From: Kitasatospora arboriphila
GTDB lineage: Bacteria > Actinomycetota > Actinomycetes > Mycobacteriales > Mycobacteriaceae
NCBI RefSeq assembly: GCF_000717275.1
Contig: NZ_JNYV01000001.1
Span: 434,001 to 498,000 of the forward strand
Length of the DNA stretch: 64,000 nucleotides
Reading direction: 5' to 3'
The notes beneath the pieces are model-generated. The model was not told the DNA's origin. It saw nothing but the letters and a program-made list of their open reading frames with translations, and did no database searches. Of the stretch, positions 1-9,151 are shown piece by piece. The translations under genes were made by a program, and so were the position numbers. How positions within the stretch are numbered: position 1 is the first letter of the stretch; each line of letters opens with the position of its first letter.

Positions 1-565
1 GGTCTTTCACACGTGGCAGGAGACCACCACCGTCTTCCACGAGGGCGTCCCCGGACATCACCTGCAGCTCGGTTCGGCGATGGTCAGTCCCGACCTCAAC
101 CGGTGGCGCAAACTGGCGTCGTTCACCTCCGGTCATGGTGAGGGCTGGGCCCTCTACGCAGAACGACTGATGGGGGAACTCGGCTGGCTCGAGGATCCGG
201 GTGACCGGATGGGAATGCTCGACTCGCAACGACTGCGCGCCGCCCGGGTTGTCGTGGACATCGGGGTGCACTGCGGTCTCACCGCACCGGAGTCGGTGGG
301 TGGAGGGACATGGGATGCCGACAAGGCGTGGACGTTCCTCACCTCGGCCGTCGCGATGGACCGCACCGTCCTCCGGTTCGAATTGAACCGTTACCTCGGC
401 TGGCCCGGCCAGGCGCCGTCGTACGCGCTCGGGCAACGGGTGTGGCAGCAGGCCCGCGACAACTACTTGCACCTCAACCCCGGCGGCTCACTCAAGGACT
501 TCCACCGCAAGGCGCTGGCGCTCGGCGGGGTCAGTCTCGATGTCCTGCGGTCCGAACTGACCTGA
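1..565 (+). CDS. DUF885 family predicted metallo-hydrolase (5' end missing)
   Basis: Only the last 187 residues are present; the frame enters at base 2 and continues past the left edge. The visible part opens with a TWQETTTVFHEGVPGHHLQ stretch, the signature of DUF885 proteins. This HExxPGHH pattern (visible residues 13-20) resembles a zinc-metallopeptidase site, so a metal-dependent hydrolase is the family inference; the substrate is unknown. The later WALYAERLMGELG and FRKALALGG-like segments also fit DUF885 C-termini. It ends 25 bp before a 21-bp repeat array and converges on hisS. Family assignment is confident, biochemical role is not. Confidence 0.85.
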   Translation, partial: VFHTWQETTTVFHEGVPGHHLQLGSAMVSPDLNRWRKLASFTSGHGEGWALYAERLMGELGWLEDPGDRMGMLDSQRLRAARVVVDIGVHCGLTAPESVGGGTWDADKAWTFLTSAVAMDRTVLRFELNRYLGWPGQAPSYALGQRVWQQARDNYLHLNPGGSLKDFHRKALALGGVSLDVLRSELT

Positions 566-590
566 CCACCGATCAGGCGCCCACCCCCGC

Positions 591-800
591 CGACCGTGCC
601 CTTGTCGCCGTCGACCGTGCCCTCGTTGCCGTCGACCGGGCCGTTGTCGCCGTCGAGCGGGCCCTCGTTGCCGTCGACCGGGCCCTTGTCACCGTCGAGC
701 GGGCCCTTGTTTTGCTTGAGCGGGCCCTTGTCGCCGTCGACCGGGCCCTTGTCACCGTCGAGCGGGCCCTTGTTTTGCTTGAGCGGGTCCGTTGGAGTCG
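591..800. repeat. 21-bp tandem array A (10 units)
   Basis: Ten head-to-tail units of exactly 21 bp start at 591, 612, 633, 654, 675, 696, 717, 738, 759 and 780, with no spacers. Read on the minus strand, a typical unit begins GGGCCCGCTCGACGG and ends GACAA; a variant has CAAGCAAAACAA instead. Three units repeat as a 63-bp block (675-737 and again from 738). Most units contain the palindromes GGGCCC and often GTCGAC. Because 21 is a multiple of three every frame stays open, so the long reading frames here are not evidence of a gene. Read on the minus strand the units resemble array B, so the two arrays mirror each other. Confidence 0.95.
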
Positions 801-815
801 TCAAGTCTTGCGAAC

Positions 816-983
816 GGCACGCTGAACGTGCGCAAGGGCCCGCTCAACGTGTGTAACGGCCCACTCAACGTGTGTAACGGCCCGCTCAACGTGCGTAACG
901 GCCCACTCAACGTGTGTAAGGGCACGCTCGACGTGTGTAAAGGCACGCTCGACGTGTGTAAAGGCCCGCTCGACGGGCTACTC
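816..983. repeat. 21-bp tandem array B (8 units)
   Basis: Eight contiguous 21-bp units start at 816, 837, 858, 879, 900, 921, 942 and 963. A typical plus-strand unit starts GGCCCGCTCAACG and ends TGTGTAAC; the last three have GCTCGACG. Array A read on the opposite strand shares the GGCCCGCTCGACG core, so A and B point outward from a small palindrome, CAAGTCTTG, at 802-810. The last unit overlaps the final codons and stop of the small minus-strand gene ending at 978. Confidence 0.95.
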
Positions 984-1157
984 AGGCGGGTTCTCCGCCA
1001 CCGGCAGGCTAGGGGTGTGGGCCTGGCTCCCCCATGTGCGTCCGGTGAACGGTGCCGGTTCGGGGTCTCCGCTCACCGTGAAGGTGCAGGCAACCGACCC
1101 GGTCATGACCAGTGCGGTCAGCCCGGCCGCGCACCAGAGCCGGACCCGGCGGCTCAT
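978..1157 (-). CDS. Small exported or lipoprotein-like protein coupled to hisS (59 aa)
   Basis: An unbroken 59-codon frame starts with ATG at 1157 inside an ATGA overlap with the hisS stop codon (1154-1156), which suggests translational coupling. The product has a classic export signal: RRVR at residues 3-6, a hydrophobic stretch at about 8-23, then GSVAC with Cys24. The site is lipobox-like, but Ser at -3 is not the usual Leu/Val/Ile, so cleavage by either signal peptidase I or II is possible. The mature part would be only about 35 residues, rich in Pro, Gly and Thr. I recognise no family. The stop codon lies within the last unit of array B. Codon third positions are GC-rich like neighbouring genes, which supports coding. 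Confidence 0.6.
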   Translation of the reverse strand: MSRRVRLWCAAGLTALVMTGSVACTFTVSGDPEPAPFTGRTWGSQAHTPSLPVAENPPE

Positions 1158-2428
1158 CGGCCTGCGGCCAGCTGCGAAGTCAGGTGGTGCACAACATCAT
1201 CGAGTGCCAGGCGCTGCTGGCTCCCGTTGCTCAGGTCCTTGAGCTCGACCTCACCGGAAGCCAGTTCGTTCTCGCCGAGAACCAGTGCGAACCGCGCGCC
1301 CGATCGGTCCGCCGCCTTCATCGCTCCCTTGAGTCCGCGACCGCCGTAGGCGATGTCGACCCTGACGCCGGCCGCCCTGAGCCTACCGGCAACCTCGACG
1401 AGGGCATCTTTGGCGGCGTCACCGAGTGGTACCCCGAACACCTCGCACCGTGCGTCCGTTGCCGCAGCGATCCCTTCGGCCTCCAACGCCAGGACCGTGC
1501 GGTCCACACCGAGCCCATAACCGATACCGGACAGCTCCTGCTTGCCGCCCAACTGCTTCATCAAGCCGTCGTAGCGACCGCCGCCACCGATGCCCGACTG
1601 TGCACCGAGCCCGTCGTGAACGAACTCGAAGGTGGTCTTCGTGTAGTAGTCCAGGCCGCGGACCAGCCTCGGGTTTTTTTCATACGCCACGCCGAGCCGG
1701 TCCAGGTGCCCGATCACCGCATCGAAGTGTTCCCGAGCCGAGTCCGACAGGTAATCGATCATCAAAGGTGCACCAGCCGTCGCCTCACGGATGTGCGGCC
1801 TCTTGTCGTCGAGCACCCGCAACGGGTTGATCTCTGCTCGGCGCCGCGTCTCTTCGTCCAGATCGAGTCCGAAGAGGAACTGCTGCAAGGCTTCCCGATA
1901 CTGAGGTCGGCAGGTGTCATCCCCGAGCGAGGTGATCTCGAGTCGAAAGCCCTTCAGCCCCAGGGCGCGGAAGCCCTCGTCGGCGATCGCGATGACCTCC
2001 GCGTCGAGTGCCGGGTCGTCGATTCCGATCGCCTCGACACCCACCTGCTGCAACTGGCGGTACCGGCCCGTCTGAGGCTTCTCGTAACGGAAGAACGGCC
2101 CTGCGTAGGACAGCTTCACCGGGAGTTGACCCCGATCGAGGCCGTGCTGGATCACCGCCCGCATCACGCCCGCGGTTCCTTCCGGACGCAAGGTCACCGA
2201 ACGGTCACCACGATCGGCGAACGTGTACATCTCTTTCGAGACGACGTCGGTGGATTCTCCGACGCCCCGGGCGAACAACGCGGTGTCCTCGAAGATGGGC
2301 AGCTCGATGTGTGAGTATCCGGCCAGTCGCGCCGCCCTGGTCAATGCGTCGCGGACGGCGACGAACTGGGCCGATGACGGCGGAACGTAGTCTGGTACGC
2401 CCCGCGGCGCCTGGAATCCGGCATTCAC
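1154..2428 (-). CDS. hisS: Histidine--tRNA ligase
   Basis: Class II aminoacyl-tRNA synthetase that charges tRNA-His in the cytoplasm. The 424 residues are the normal length. Motif 2 is [10 protein letters not shown] (about 113-122), the histidine-specific segments are RGLDYYT (257-263) and GGGGRYDGL (281-289), and motif 3 is [10 protein letters not shown] (301-310); an anticodon-binding domain follows. Translation starts at GTG 2428, within a GTGA overlap with the stop of the MBL hydrolase gene, so the two are probably one operon. A small exported-protein gene overlaps its stop codon in turn. Confidence 0.97.
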   Translation of the reverse strand: MNAGFQAPRGVPDYVPPSSAQFVAVRDALTRAARLAGYSHIELPIFEDTALFARGVGESTDVVSKEMYTFADRGDRSVTLRPEGTAGVMRAVIQHGLDRGQLPVKLSYAGPFFRYEKPQTGRYRQLQQVGVEAIGIDDPALDAEVIAIADEGFRALGLKGFRLEITSLGDDTCRPQYREALQQFLFGLDLDEETRRRAEINPLRVLDDKRPHIREATAGAPLMIDYLSDSAREHFDAVIGHLDRLGVAYEKNPRLVRGLDYYTKTTFEFVHDGLGAQSGIGGGGRYDGLMKQLGGKQELSGIGYGLGVDRTVLALEAEGIAAATDARCEVFGVPLGDAAKDALVEVAGRLRAAGVRVDIAYGGRGLKGAMKAADRSGARFALVLGENELASGEVELKDLSNGSQQRLALDDVVHHLTSQLAAGR

Positions 2429-3150
2429 AGTCCGTGACGTCCCTTCGATCGGTTGGTGGCCGGTCCATCCTGCCCGGGGTGGGACAGATCGGCCAAAAAT
2501 GGATTGCCGGCACGTTCGCGACCGATGGTCGTCTGCTCGCCGTGCCCTGGCAGTACCAACGTCTCGTCCGGCAGCCCCAGCATCCGGTCGGCGATGGAAT
2601 CGAGCAGCTGCTGGTGGTCTCCGCCCGGCAGGTCCGTGCGACCGATGGAACCGGCAAACAGCACGTCGCCCGCGAAGCAGACCGGAACAGTCCCCTCCGG
2701 GGTGTCCACGTCGATACCGAACAGCACCGAACCCTGCGTGTGACCCGGCGCGAGGTCCACCGAGAAGGACAATCCCGCGACGTCCAGATCTTCGCGATCG
2801 GCGAGATCGATCACCTTCTCCGGCTCCCGGAAGACGGTGTCGCCGATCATCGCTCCGAGTGCCCGTCCGATTCCGGCCGCCGGGTCGGCGAGCATGTGCC
2901 TGTCAGCCGGATGGATGAATGCCGGAATGGCGTATTCATCGCACAACTCGGTGGCGTTCCAGGTGTGGTCGAGGTGCCCGTGGGTCAGCAGCACTGCCAC
3001 CGGGGTCAGAGAATGCTCGGCCAGTAGTTTGCGCACTCCTGGAGCGGAGTCCTGACCTGGGTCGATGATGATCGCCTCGCTACCGGGGGCGGGCGCCACC
3101 ACATAGCAGTTGGTGGCGAACATGCCCGCGGGGAAGCCCGTGATCAGCAT
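2425..3150 (-). CDS. MBL-fold metallo-hydrolase, glyoxalase II-like
   Basis: Metallo-beta-lactamase-fold hydrolase of 241 residues. The metal-binding motif THGHLDH is at about 56-62, followed by [21 protein letters not shown] and PGHGEQT, which supply the other metal ligands of a glyoxalase II-type binuclear site. The substrate may be S-lactoylglutathione-like or another thioester; mycolata lack glutathione, so a mycothiol-related thioester is plausible but not shown. ATG 3150 was chosen because AGGAG lies 8 nt upstream; a GTG 9 bp earlier would place that Shine-Dalgarno against the start codon. The gene overlaps hisS by 4 bp. Confidence 0.88.
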   Translation of the reverse strand: MLITGFPAGMFATNCYVVAPAPGSEAIIIDPGQDSAPGVRKLLAEHSLTPVAVLLTHGHLDHTWNATELCDEYAIPAFIHPADRHMLADPAAGIGRALGAMIGDTVFREPEKVIDLADREDLDVAGLSFSVDLAPGHTQGSVLFGIDVDTPEGTVPVCFAGDVLFAGSIGRTDLPGGDHQQLLDSIADRMLGLPDETLVLPGHGEQTTIGRERAGNPFLADLSHPGQDGPATNRSKGRHGL

Positions 3151-3255
3151 GGTCTGCACTCCTGGGTCGGGGATGGTGTTCCTTCATCATCCCAGCACGG
3201 CAAAACGTGATCGCCCCGGCCACGTGCCGAAGTCGGCGCGCCAACGCCGCACCCA

Positions 3256-3261
3256 TATAAC
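3256..3261 (+). promoter_or_regulatory. Candidate -10 box in the MBL/cyclophilin divergent region
   Basis: The 200-bp divergent gap (3151-3350) contains TATAAC at 3256-3261, the most AT-rich hexamer in the gap. It would serve the cyclophilin gene with a leader of about 85 nt. The overlapping ATATAA reads TTATAT on the other strand and could serve the MBL-hisS operon. No convincing -35 box was found for either direction. Confidence 0.35.
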
Positions 3262-3350
3262 GTGCTCTCAGCATTTGCTGGCAGACTCGCACCGGATGCC
3301 CCGCGCCCGGGGTGCAGCGAGACGGACGATTTATACGGAGGATCTCTGCG

Positions 3351-4301
3351 GTGTCGAGCAACGAGCAACGACGGCAGGCGGCGAAACGCAAGCTGGAGCG
3401 GCGGTTGGAGCGGCAACAGCAGGCCGCGCGCAAGCGCAAGATCATCATCGTCTCGACGTCCGTGGTACTGGTCGTTGCGGTCGCCGCGGTGGCGACCACG
3501 CTCATCGTGAAAAAGGTCGCCGACGACAACGAGAAGGCCCGCTGGACCGCGTGCAGCTACGTCGAGGACACTGCAGACCCGTTCGAAGGCCTGCCGGACA
3601 CCGTGCCGGCAGAGGTCCCGGCTGACCAGCAGCCCAAGTTCCAGCAGTTCCTCGGTGAGCTCAAAGCCGGTGCCGCCAAACAGCGTAAAGCGCCCATGCC
3701 CGGCGACAAGCAACTCAAAGAAGGCACGGTCGACGTCGTCTTCGACACCAGCCAGGGCGCAATCCCGGTTCAGCTGAACCGGAAGGACGCCCCCTGCAAC
3801 GTCGGCGCGTTCGAGAGCCTCATCAAAGAGAACTACTTCAACGACACCTCCTGCCACCGGCTGACCAGCGATCAACTCAAGGTGCTCCAGTGCGGAGACC
3901 CCACCGCCACCGGTCGCGGTGGGCCCGGCTGGCAGAGTCCTGACGAATTGCCGACGGGCTTCGCGCCGGCCGGCGAGGCCGACCCGACCACCGGAGCGCA
4001 ACCGGTGACGTATCCCCGCGGCACCATCGCGGTGGCCAACAGCGGCACCAATCAGGAAACCGGCGCGGGAACCGGCGGCAGTCAGTTCTTCATGGTGATC
4101 CAGGACGGCGTACTGCCTGCCGATTACACGGTGATCGGCAAGGTCGAAGAACCCGGCCTGCAGGTGTTGGACAAGGTGCTCGCCGGCGGCATCGTGCCCG
4201 GCTTGCGTCCGAACCAGTCCACCGGGTCGCTCGACGAGAACCCGTCAGACGGAAAACCCGTTCTCCCGGTGGACATCACCACCGCCACGATCGGAAGCTG
4301 A
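3351..4301 (+). CDS. Membrane-anchored cyclophilin-type peptidyl-prolyl isomerase
   Basis: Predicted peptidyl-prolyl cis-trans isomerase that helps fold exported proteins. The 316-residue product starts with a basic, coiled-coil-prone segment (SNEQRRQAAKRKLERR, about 3-30), then one transmembrane helix (about 31-52) and an extracytoplasmic cyclophilin domain with GSQFFMV and YTVIGKV core motifs near the end. GTG 3351 was chosen because GGAGG lies 9 nt upstream; the frame is open for 13 more codons but without a ribosome site. It is the only plus-strand gene inside the long minus-strand housekeeping block and converges on rel. Confidence 0.9.
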   Translation: MSSNEQRRQAAKRKLERRLERQQQAARKRKIIIVSTSVVLVVAVAAVATTLIVKKVADDNEKARWTACSYVEDTADPFEGLPDTVPAEVPADQQPKFQQFLGELKAGAAKQRKAPMPGDKQLKEGTVDVVFDTSQGAIPVQLNRKDAPCNVGAFESLIKENYFNDTSCHRLTSDQLKVLQCGDPTATGRGGPGWQSPDELPTGFAPAGEADPTTGAQPVTYPRGTIAVANSGTNQETGAGTGGSQFFMVIQDGVLPADYTVIGKVEEPGLQVLDKVLAGGIVPGLRPNQSTGSLDENPSDGKPVLPVDITTATIGS

Positions 4302-4304
4302 GGC

Positions 4305-4359
4305 CACCTCGGCCGTCTCGACCCGGTGAGCGACCAGGGTCGACTACGCGGCCGAGGTG
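4305..4359. terminator. Bidirectional terminator hairpin between the cyclophilin gene and rel
   Basis: A long two-part inverted repeat: CACCTCGGCCG (4305-4315) pairs with CGGCCGAGGTG (4349-4359), and nested inside, TCGACCC (4318-4324) pairs with GGGTCGA (4337-4343). The right arm lies over the last codons and stop of rel. The symmetry lets it act on transcripts from both converging genes. There is no U-tract, as is usual for actinobacterial terminators. Confidence 0.6.
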
Positions 4360-6707
4360 ACCCGGTAGACGTCGTAGACACCTTCGACATTGCGGACCAC
4401 GTTGAGGACGTGGCCGAGATGCTTCGGGTCACCCATCTCGAAGGTGAACTTGCTGATGGCCACGCGATCACGTGATGTGGTCACCGACGCCGACAAGATG
4501 TTCACCCGCTCGTCTGCCAGGACCCGGGTGACGTCCGACAGCAGACGCGACCGGTCGAGGGCCTCGACCTGGATGGCGACGAGGAACACCGACGACGGTG
4601 ACGGCGCCCATTTGACCTCGATGATCCGTTCGGACTGCTCGCGCAGTGCTCCGGCGTTGGTGCAATCGGTGCGATGCACGCTCACTCCCCCACCGCGGGT
4701 CACGAATCCCATGATCTCGTCGCCCGGAACGGGGGTGCAGCACTTCGCCAGCTTGGCCAGGACGCCGTCCGCCCCGGGAACCACCACACCGGCATCACCC
4801 GTCTGGCGGGCCGGGGACGGCATCGTCGACGGGGTGGACCGCTCGGCCAGCTCTTCTTCGGCGTCTTCGAGTCCGCCGAGCTGGGCCACCAGACGACTGA
4901 CCACGTGGCGCGCGGAGACATGCCCCTCACCGACAGCGGCGTAGAGCGCCGACACATCCGTGAAACGCAGCTCATGGGCAATCGCGCCCATGGAATCGCT
5001 GTTCAGCAGCCGCTGAATCGGAAGTCCGCCTCGCCGAACCTCTTTGGCGATGGCATCTTTGCCGGACTCGAGAGCTTCCTCCCGGCGTTCCTTGGCGAAC
5101 CACTGCCGGATCTTCGCCTTGGCGCGCGGACTGACCACAAACGACTGCCAGTCCCGCGATGGCCCCGCGGTGGCAGCTTTCGAGGTGAAGACCTCTACGA
5201 CTTCCCCGTTCTCGAGTGTGCGTTCAAGCGCGACGAGTCGACCGTTGACCCTCGCCCCGATACAGCGATGGCCGACCTCGGTGTGGACCGCGTAGGCGAA
5301 GTCCACCGGCGTCGATCCGGTGGGAAGGGTGATCACGTCGCCCTTGGGTGTGAAGACGAAAATCTCCTTGACTGCGAGGTCGTACCGCAGCGATTCGAGG
5401 AACTCGCCGGGATCGGCAGCCTCCCTCTGCCAATCGAGCAACTGCCGCATCCACGCCATGTCGTCGATCTCGGCGGAGTCGGAGCCGTGCTTGCCCTTCG
5501 TCTCCTTGTATCGCCAGTGGGCCGCGATCCCGAACTCCGCTGTGCGGTGCATGTCGCGGGTGCGGATCTGGACCTCGAGGGGCTTGCCCTCGGGACCGAT
5601 CACGGTGGTGTGCAGCGACTGGTACACCCCGAAACGAGGCTGGGCGATGTAGTCCTTGAAGCGGCCGGCCATCGGTTGCCAGAGTGAATGCACCACGCCC
5701 ACAGCGGCATAGCAGTCCCGCAGGTCGTCGCACAGGATACGCATGCCCACGAGGTCGTGGATGTCGTCGAACTCGCGCCCCTTGACGATCATCTTCTGAT
5801 AGATCGACCAGTAGTGCTTGGGGCGACCCTCGACGGTCGCCGTGATGCGAGATCCGGTGAGTGCGTTGATGATGTCGGCACGAACCCTGGCCAGGTAGGT
5901 GTCTCTGGAGGGGGCCCGGTCGGCGACGAGACGGACGATCTCCTCGTATCGCTTGGGATGCAGGATGGCGAAGGCGAGATCTTCGAGTTCCCACTTGACA
6001 GTCGCCATGCCCAGTCGATGAGCAAGTGGGGCAATGACTTCCAGGGTCTCGCGTGCTTTGCGCGCCTGCTTCTCCGGCGGCAGGAAGCGCATGGTGCGCA
6101 TGTTGTGCAGGCGGTCGGCGACCTTGATCACCAGGACCCGCGGATCGCGGGCCATCGCGATGATCATCTTGCGGATGGTCTCTGCCTCGGCAGCGTTGCC
6201 CAGCGCGACCTTGTCGAGCTTGGTCACACCGTCGACGAGGTGGGCGACCTCTTGCCCGAAGTCCTCGGACAGCTGTTCCAGGGAGTACCCCGTGTCCTCG
6301 ACGGTGTCGTGCAGCAGCGCCGCCACCAGCGTGGTGGTGTCCATTCCGAGGTCGGCGAGGATGGTGGCCACCGCGAGCGGGTGCGTGATGTACGGGTCGC
6401 CGGACTTGCGGAACTGCCCGCTGTGCTTGGCCTCCGCGGTGTCATAGGCGCGTTGGAGAACGGTGACGTCGGCTTTGGGGTAGCCGTCGCGGTGAAGGGC
6501 GACGAGGGGCTCGAGCACCGGCCGGATCGAACTCTTGGTCGCGGTCATCCGTCGGGCCAGGCGAGCCCTGACACGGCGGGAGGCCGAGGTCGAGACAGCA
6601 CCGTTCGACCCTTTGACCGGGGCGACGTCCGCAGCCGGGGGTGCCACGGGGGCGACGCTGTCGCCGGTCGGGGCCTGCGTCAGAGCACCAGGCGTCTCTT
6701 CGGCCAT
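4344..6707 (-). CDS. rel: Bifunctional (p)ppGpp synthetase/hydrolase
   Basis: RelA/SpoT-family stringent-response enzyme of 787 residues. An extended Ala/Pro-rich N-terminus precedes the HD hydrolase domain with HDTVEDT (about 133-139). The synthetase domain (about 280-400) includes RFKDYIAQP and [11 protein letters not shown]. The C-terminal part has a TGS domain (about 450-515), a [10 protein letters not shown] segment and a terminal ACT domain. The intact HD motif indicates hydrolase activity as well as synthesis, as in the single Rel of mycobacteria. ATG 6707 is preceded by AGGAGG with good spacing. It follows apt by 66 bp on the same strand. Confidence 0.97.
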   Translation of the reverse strand: MAEETPGALTQAPTGDSVAPVAPPAADVAPVKGSNGAVSTSASRRVRARLARRMTATKSSIRPVLEPLVALHRDGYPKADVTVLQRAYDTAEAKHSGQFRKSGDPYITHPLAVATILADLGMDTTTLVAALLHDTVEDTGYSLEQLSEDFGQEVAHLVDGVTKLDKVALGNAAEAETIRKMIIAMARDPRVLVIKVADRLHNMRTMRFLPPEKQARKARETLEVIAPLAHRLGMATVKWELEDLAFAILHPKRYEEIVRLVADRAPSRDTYLARVRADIINALTGSRITATVEGRPKHYWSIYQKMIVKGREFDDIHDLVGMRILCDDLRDCYAAVGVVHSLWQPMAGRFKDYIAQPRFGVYQSLHTTVIGPEGKPLEVQIRTRDMHRTAEFGIAAHWRYKETKGKHGSDSAEIDDMAWMRQLLDWQREAADPGEFLESLRYDLAVKEIFVFTPKGDVITLPTGSTPVDFAYAVHTEVGHRCIGARVNGRLVALERTLENGEVVEVFTSKAATAGPSRDWQSFVVSPRAKAKIRQWFAKERREEALESGKDAIAKEVRRGGLPIQRLLNSDSMGAIAHELRFTDVSALYAAVGEGHVSARHVVSRLVAQLGGLEDAEEELAERSTPSTMPSPARQTGDAGVVVPGADGVLAKLAKCCTPVPGDEIMGFVTRGGGVSVHRTDCTNAGALREQSERIIEVKWAPSPSSVFLVAIQVEALDRSRLLSDVTRVLADERVNILSASVTTSRDRVAISKFTFEMGDPKHLGHVLNVVRNVEGVYDVYRVTSAA

Positions 6708-6773
6708 CGGTCACCTCCTGTGATGTGAAGGATCGAAAACTACCAGTCAGATCATGTCCATCAACCCTAGACC

Positions 6774-7352
6774 TCAGCCCGGAGCCAGGGCAGACAGCCC
6801 GATGTCACCGACGGCCTCGCTGATTGCCGCCCGTCCACCGAGTGCGCCGAGTTCCATCACCACGGCGACCGCGGCCGGTATCGCCCCGGCTTGGCGCAGC
6901 AGCTTGATCGCGGCGATGACCGTTCCTCCGGTCGCGAGCACATCGTCGACGATCAGTACCCGCATCCCCGTGAGGTCGAGTCCGTCGGCCGGGATCTCCA
7001 GGCAGGCGGATCCGTACTCGAGGGTGTACTCCTGCATCAGCACCGGCGGGGGCAGCTTACCGGCCTTGCGGACCGCCAGCACTCCGGTGCCGAGCTCTAG
7101 CGCCACACCTGAACCCAACAGAAATCCCCGCGCGTCGATTCCCGCTACCAGGTCGATCTGACCGGCGTCGCAGTCGGCGAGTCCGGCGATCACCGCACGC
7201 AGCCCGGCCGGATCGGCCAGTACGGGTGACAGATCTTTGAACTGGACTCCCGGCGACGGAAAATCGGCTACCTTGCGAGTGAGCCGCTCGATTGCCGACG
7301 AGGCCTCGCGAGCGGTGTGTGCCTCGCGGCCGGTCTGGGTGGGGCTGTCCAT
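6774..7352 (-). CDS. apt: Adenine phosphoribosyltransferase
   Basis: Purine-salvage enzyme converting adenine and PRPP to AMP. The 192-residue protein has a roughly 15-residue N-terminal extension, [10 protein letters not shown] (31-40) typical of APRT, the GIDARGF segment (71-77) and the PRPP-binding [13 protein letters not shown] loop (132-144). GAGGACTTGAGAAG upstream of ATG 7352 supplies a ribosome site. It sits between a solute-binding lipoprotein gene and rel, an arrangement conserved in mycolata. Confidence 0.93.
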   Translation of the reverse strand: MDSPTQTGREAHTAREASSAIERLTRKVADFPSPGVQFKDLSPVLADPAGLRAVIAGLADCDAGQIDLVAGIDARGFLLGSGVALELGTGVLAVRKAGKLPPPVLMQEYTLEYGSACLEIPADGLDLTGMRVLIVDDVLATGGTVIAAIKLLRQAGAIPAAVAVVMELGALGGRAAISEAVGDIGLSALAPG

Positions 7353-7433
7353 CTTCTCAAGTCCTCATCTGTTCGATTACCACCGTTCGACGTCGTGCGC
7401 CTCGGTGGGGCCTGCATGGTCGCAGAACGCGGG

Positions 7434-9140
7434 TCAGGTGTCCGACAGCATCCAGCGATCAATGTTCCATCCCGTACCGACGCGAGCGTTCCCGGGCACC
7501 ACGTTGTCCACATTGTCTCCCGAACGCCGCGTCCGCGGCTCGACGAACAACGGGAGTGCCGGCATGTCCTGCCACAGCAACAACTCGATCTCGCGTAGGA
7601 GCGGGAGCTGACCCGCGGGGCGGACGGTCACCGCGAGCTGGTCGATCAGGGCCGAGACCCTTGCATTCGAGTACCTGCCGATGTTGCTCGGATCGCTTCG
7701 ATGGAAAGCGTAGGAATCCCGGATGGGATCGGCGGCGCCCGTTGCGGCGAATCCGTTGCCGGAAGCAGTGATCAAGGCATCAACGTCGGCGCCGAGACTT
7801 GCCGGTCCGATGGTGTCGGAGGCGGCGTCGACCACGGTGATGCCGGCACGCTGGCAGCTGGCCGTGATGGCGGCCACCATCTGACCCCTGCGCATGTCCG
7901 GTCCGAGGTACCCGATGCGGACGGTCATGGGAGCGCCTGCCCCTGCCTCGCGGGCTTCCCGTGCGGCACGCTCGGGGTCGGCCCGCAGGTAGTCGCGACC
8001 GAACTCGGCATCTAGTGCACCGGTGAGCAGGTCACCGGGTCCGAGCAGATGGTTGTTGGCGATGGGTGCCCCGCGGCCGAACTCGCGGGCGAGACCGTCA
8101 CGGGGTACGCACGCGGCGAACGCGCGACGCGCGGCCGACGTGGCGAACACCCCGCGACCTGCCATGACGATCCGTTCGACCCCCAACGAGGCCGGTGGCA
8201 ACGGCCCCGCGGGTGGCGCCGCTGTGGTGCTGGACTGTCGGCGCGGCGCCGGGTCGACGGCACTGTAGGTTCCGGCCCCGATGTCGAGCACGTCGACCTT
8301 CGAGTCACCTTTGCCGTCGGCGAAATCGTCGCTCATCGCAGTGGAGCGCGGCCACAGGGTCAGCTGTTGTTCACCGGCGGGTCGGCCCCACCACCGGTCG
8401 TTGGCCGACAGCACCAGTCCGCCGTCGCGGGTGTAGTCCTGCACCCGGTAAGGGCCCAGTGCAGGGAAGTCTGCGGATTCGAACTCGCCGGGTGTCATCG
8501 ACAGACCCGTGTTCCAGATCCGGGCCATCTGTCCCAGGACACGGCGGTCGCCTCGGCTGATGGGTCCGACCACGTCCGGAACGCCCGACGCCCGGGCGAC
8601 CACCTGAGGCGGGATGAGCGTTCCCGCCCCGAACAGTCCCTTCCAGTCGCGATAGGCGCGGCCGGGCCGGAAGGTGACGGTCGCCGTCTTGGCGCCGGGG
8701 GTGCACTCGACGCGTTCGATGTCGCGATAGCCCGCAGTGGTGATGGGTTCGAATCCGGAGAAACGCCCGCTGTGGGCAGCCCACGCCAACGTCATCGCAT
8801 CGCAGGTCAGCGGTACCCCGTCGGAATACACGGCCCGGGGATTGATCTGGTAGTTCACCGTCAGTCGGGAAGGGTCCACCGGCTGTGGCGTCGCGGTTCC
8901 GATGTCGGTGTCCGCGATGACGCGCCCGTCGGGCCCGAGGTAGCTGAATCCGGGCAGCACCCGCGCCAGAGCCATCTGCCCTCCGCCGATGCCACCGTTC
9001 AACGTCTCGGTGTTGAATGTGGTCACCGCACCGTCGATCAGGTAGTTCACCGAGAACTCGGCGTCATCTGAGCAACCCGCGACCACTGCCGTCCCACACA
9101 CCATCGCCAGCGATGCGGCAAGCAGTGCGCGGGTTCTCAT
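7434..9140 (-). CDS. ABC-type substrate-binding lipoprotein, family 5 (peptide type)
   Basis: A 568-residue predicted lipoprotein: short basic start, hydrophobic segment and the lipobox VVAGC about 22 residues in. The body resembles family 5 solute-binding proteins (DppA/OppA type), with SDGVPLTCDAMTLAWA and the terminal WQDMPALPLF regions recognisable. No permease or ATPase genes lie beside it, so the ligand and partner transporter are unknown. It is 11 bp downstream of secF on the same strand. A GTG at 9143 directly precedes the chosen ATG; either could be used. Confidence 0.85.
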   Translation of the reverse strand: MRTRALLAASLAMVCGTAVVAGCSDDAEFSVNYLIDGAVTTFNTETLNGGIGGGQMALARVLPGFSYLGPDGRVIADTDIGTATPQPVDPSRLTVNYQINPRAVYSDGVPLTCDAMTLAWAAHSGRFSGFEPITTAGYRDIERVECTPGAKTATVTFRPGRAYRDWKGLFGAGTLIPPQVVARASGVPDVVGPISRGDRRVLGQMARIWNTGLSMTPGEFESADFPALGPYRVQDYTRDGGLVLSANDRWWGRPAGEQQLTLWPRSTAMSDDFADGKGDSKVDVLDIGAGTYSAVDPAPRRQSSTTAAPPAGPLPPASLGVERIVMAGRGVFATSAARRAFAACVPRDGLAREFGRGAPIANNHLLGPGDLLTGALDAEFGRDYLRADPERAAREAREAGAGAPMTVRIGYLGPDMRRGQMVAAITASCQRAGITVVDAASDTIGPASLGADVDALITASGNGFAATGAADPIRDSYAFHRSDPSNIGRYSNARVSALIDQLAVTVRPAGQLPLLREIELLLWQDMPALPLFVEPRTRRSGDNVDNVVPGNARVGTGWNIDRWMLSDT

Positions 9141-9151
9141 CACCGCACAGG

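Noticed and set aside
591..983. CRISPR array
   Set aside because: Units are contiguous with no unique spacers, and no cas gene is present.
463..1349. Long reading frames through the 21-bp arrays giving heptapeptide repeats (GPLDGDK on minus, GPLNVCN on plus)
   Set aside because: Repeats of 21 bp keep all six frames open, the frames overlap real genes, and none has a ribosome site.
1112..2314. 400-codon plus-strand frame opposite hisS
   Set aside because: Antisense shadow of a fully conserved gene, common in high-GC DNA.
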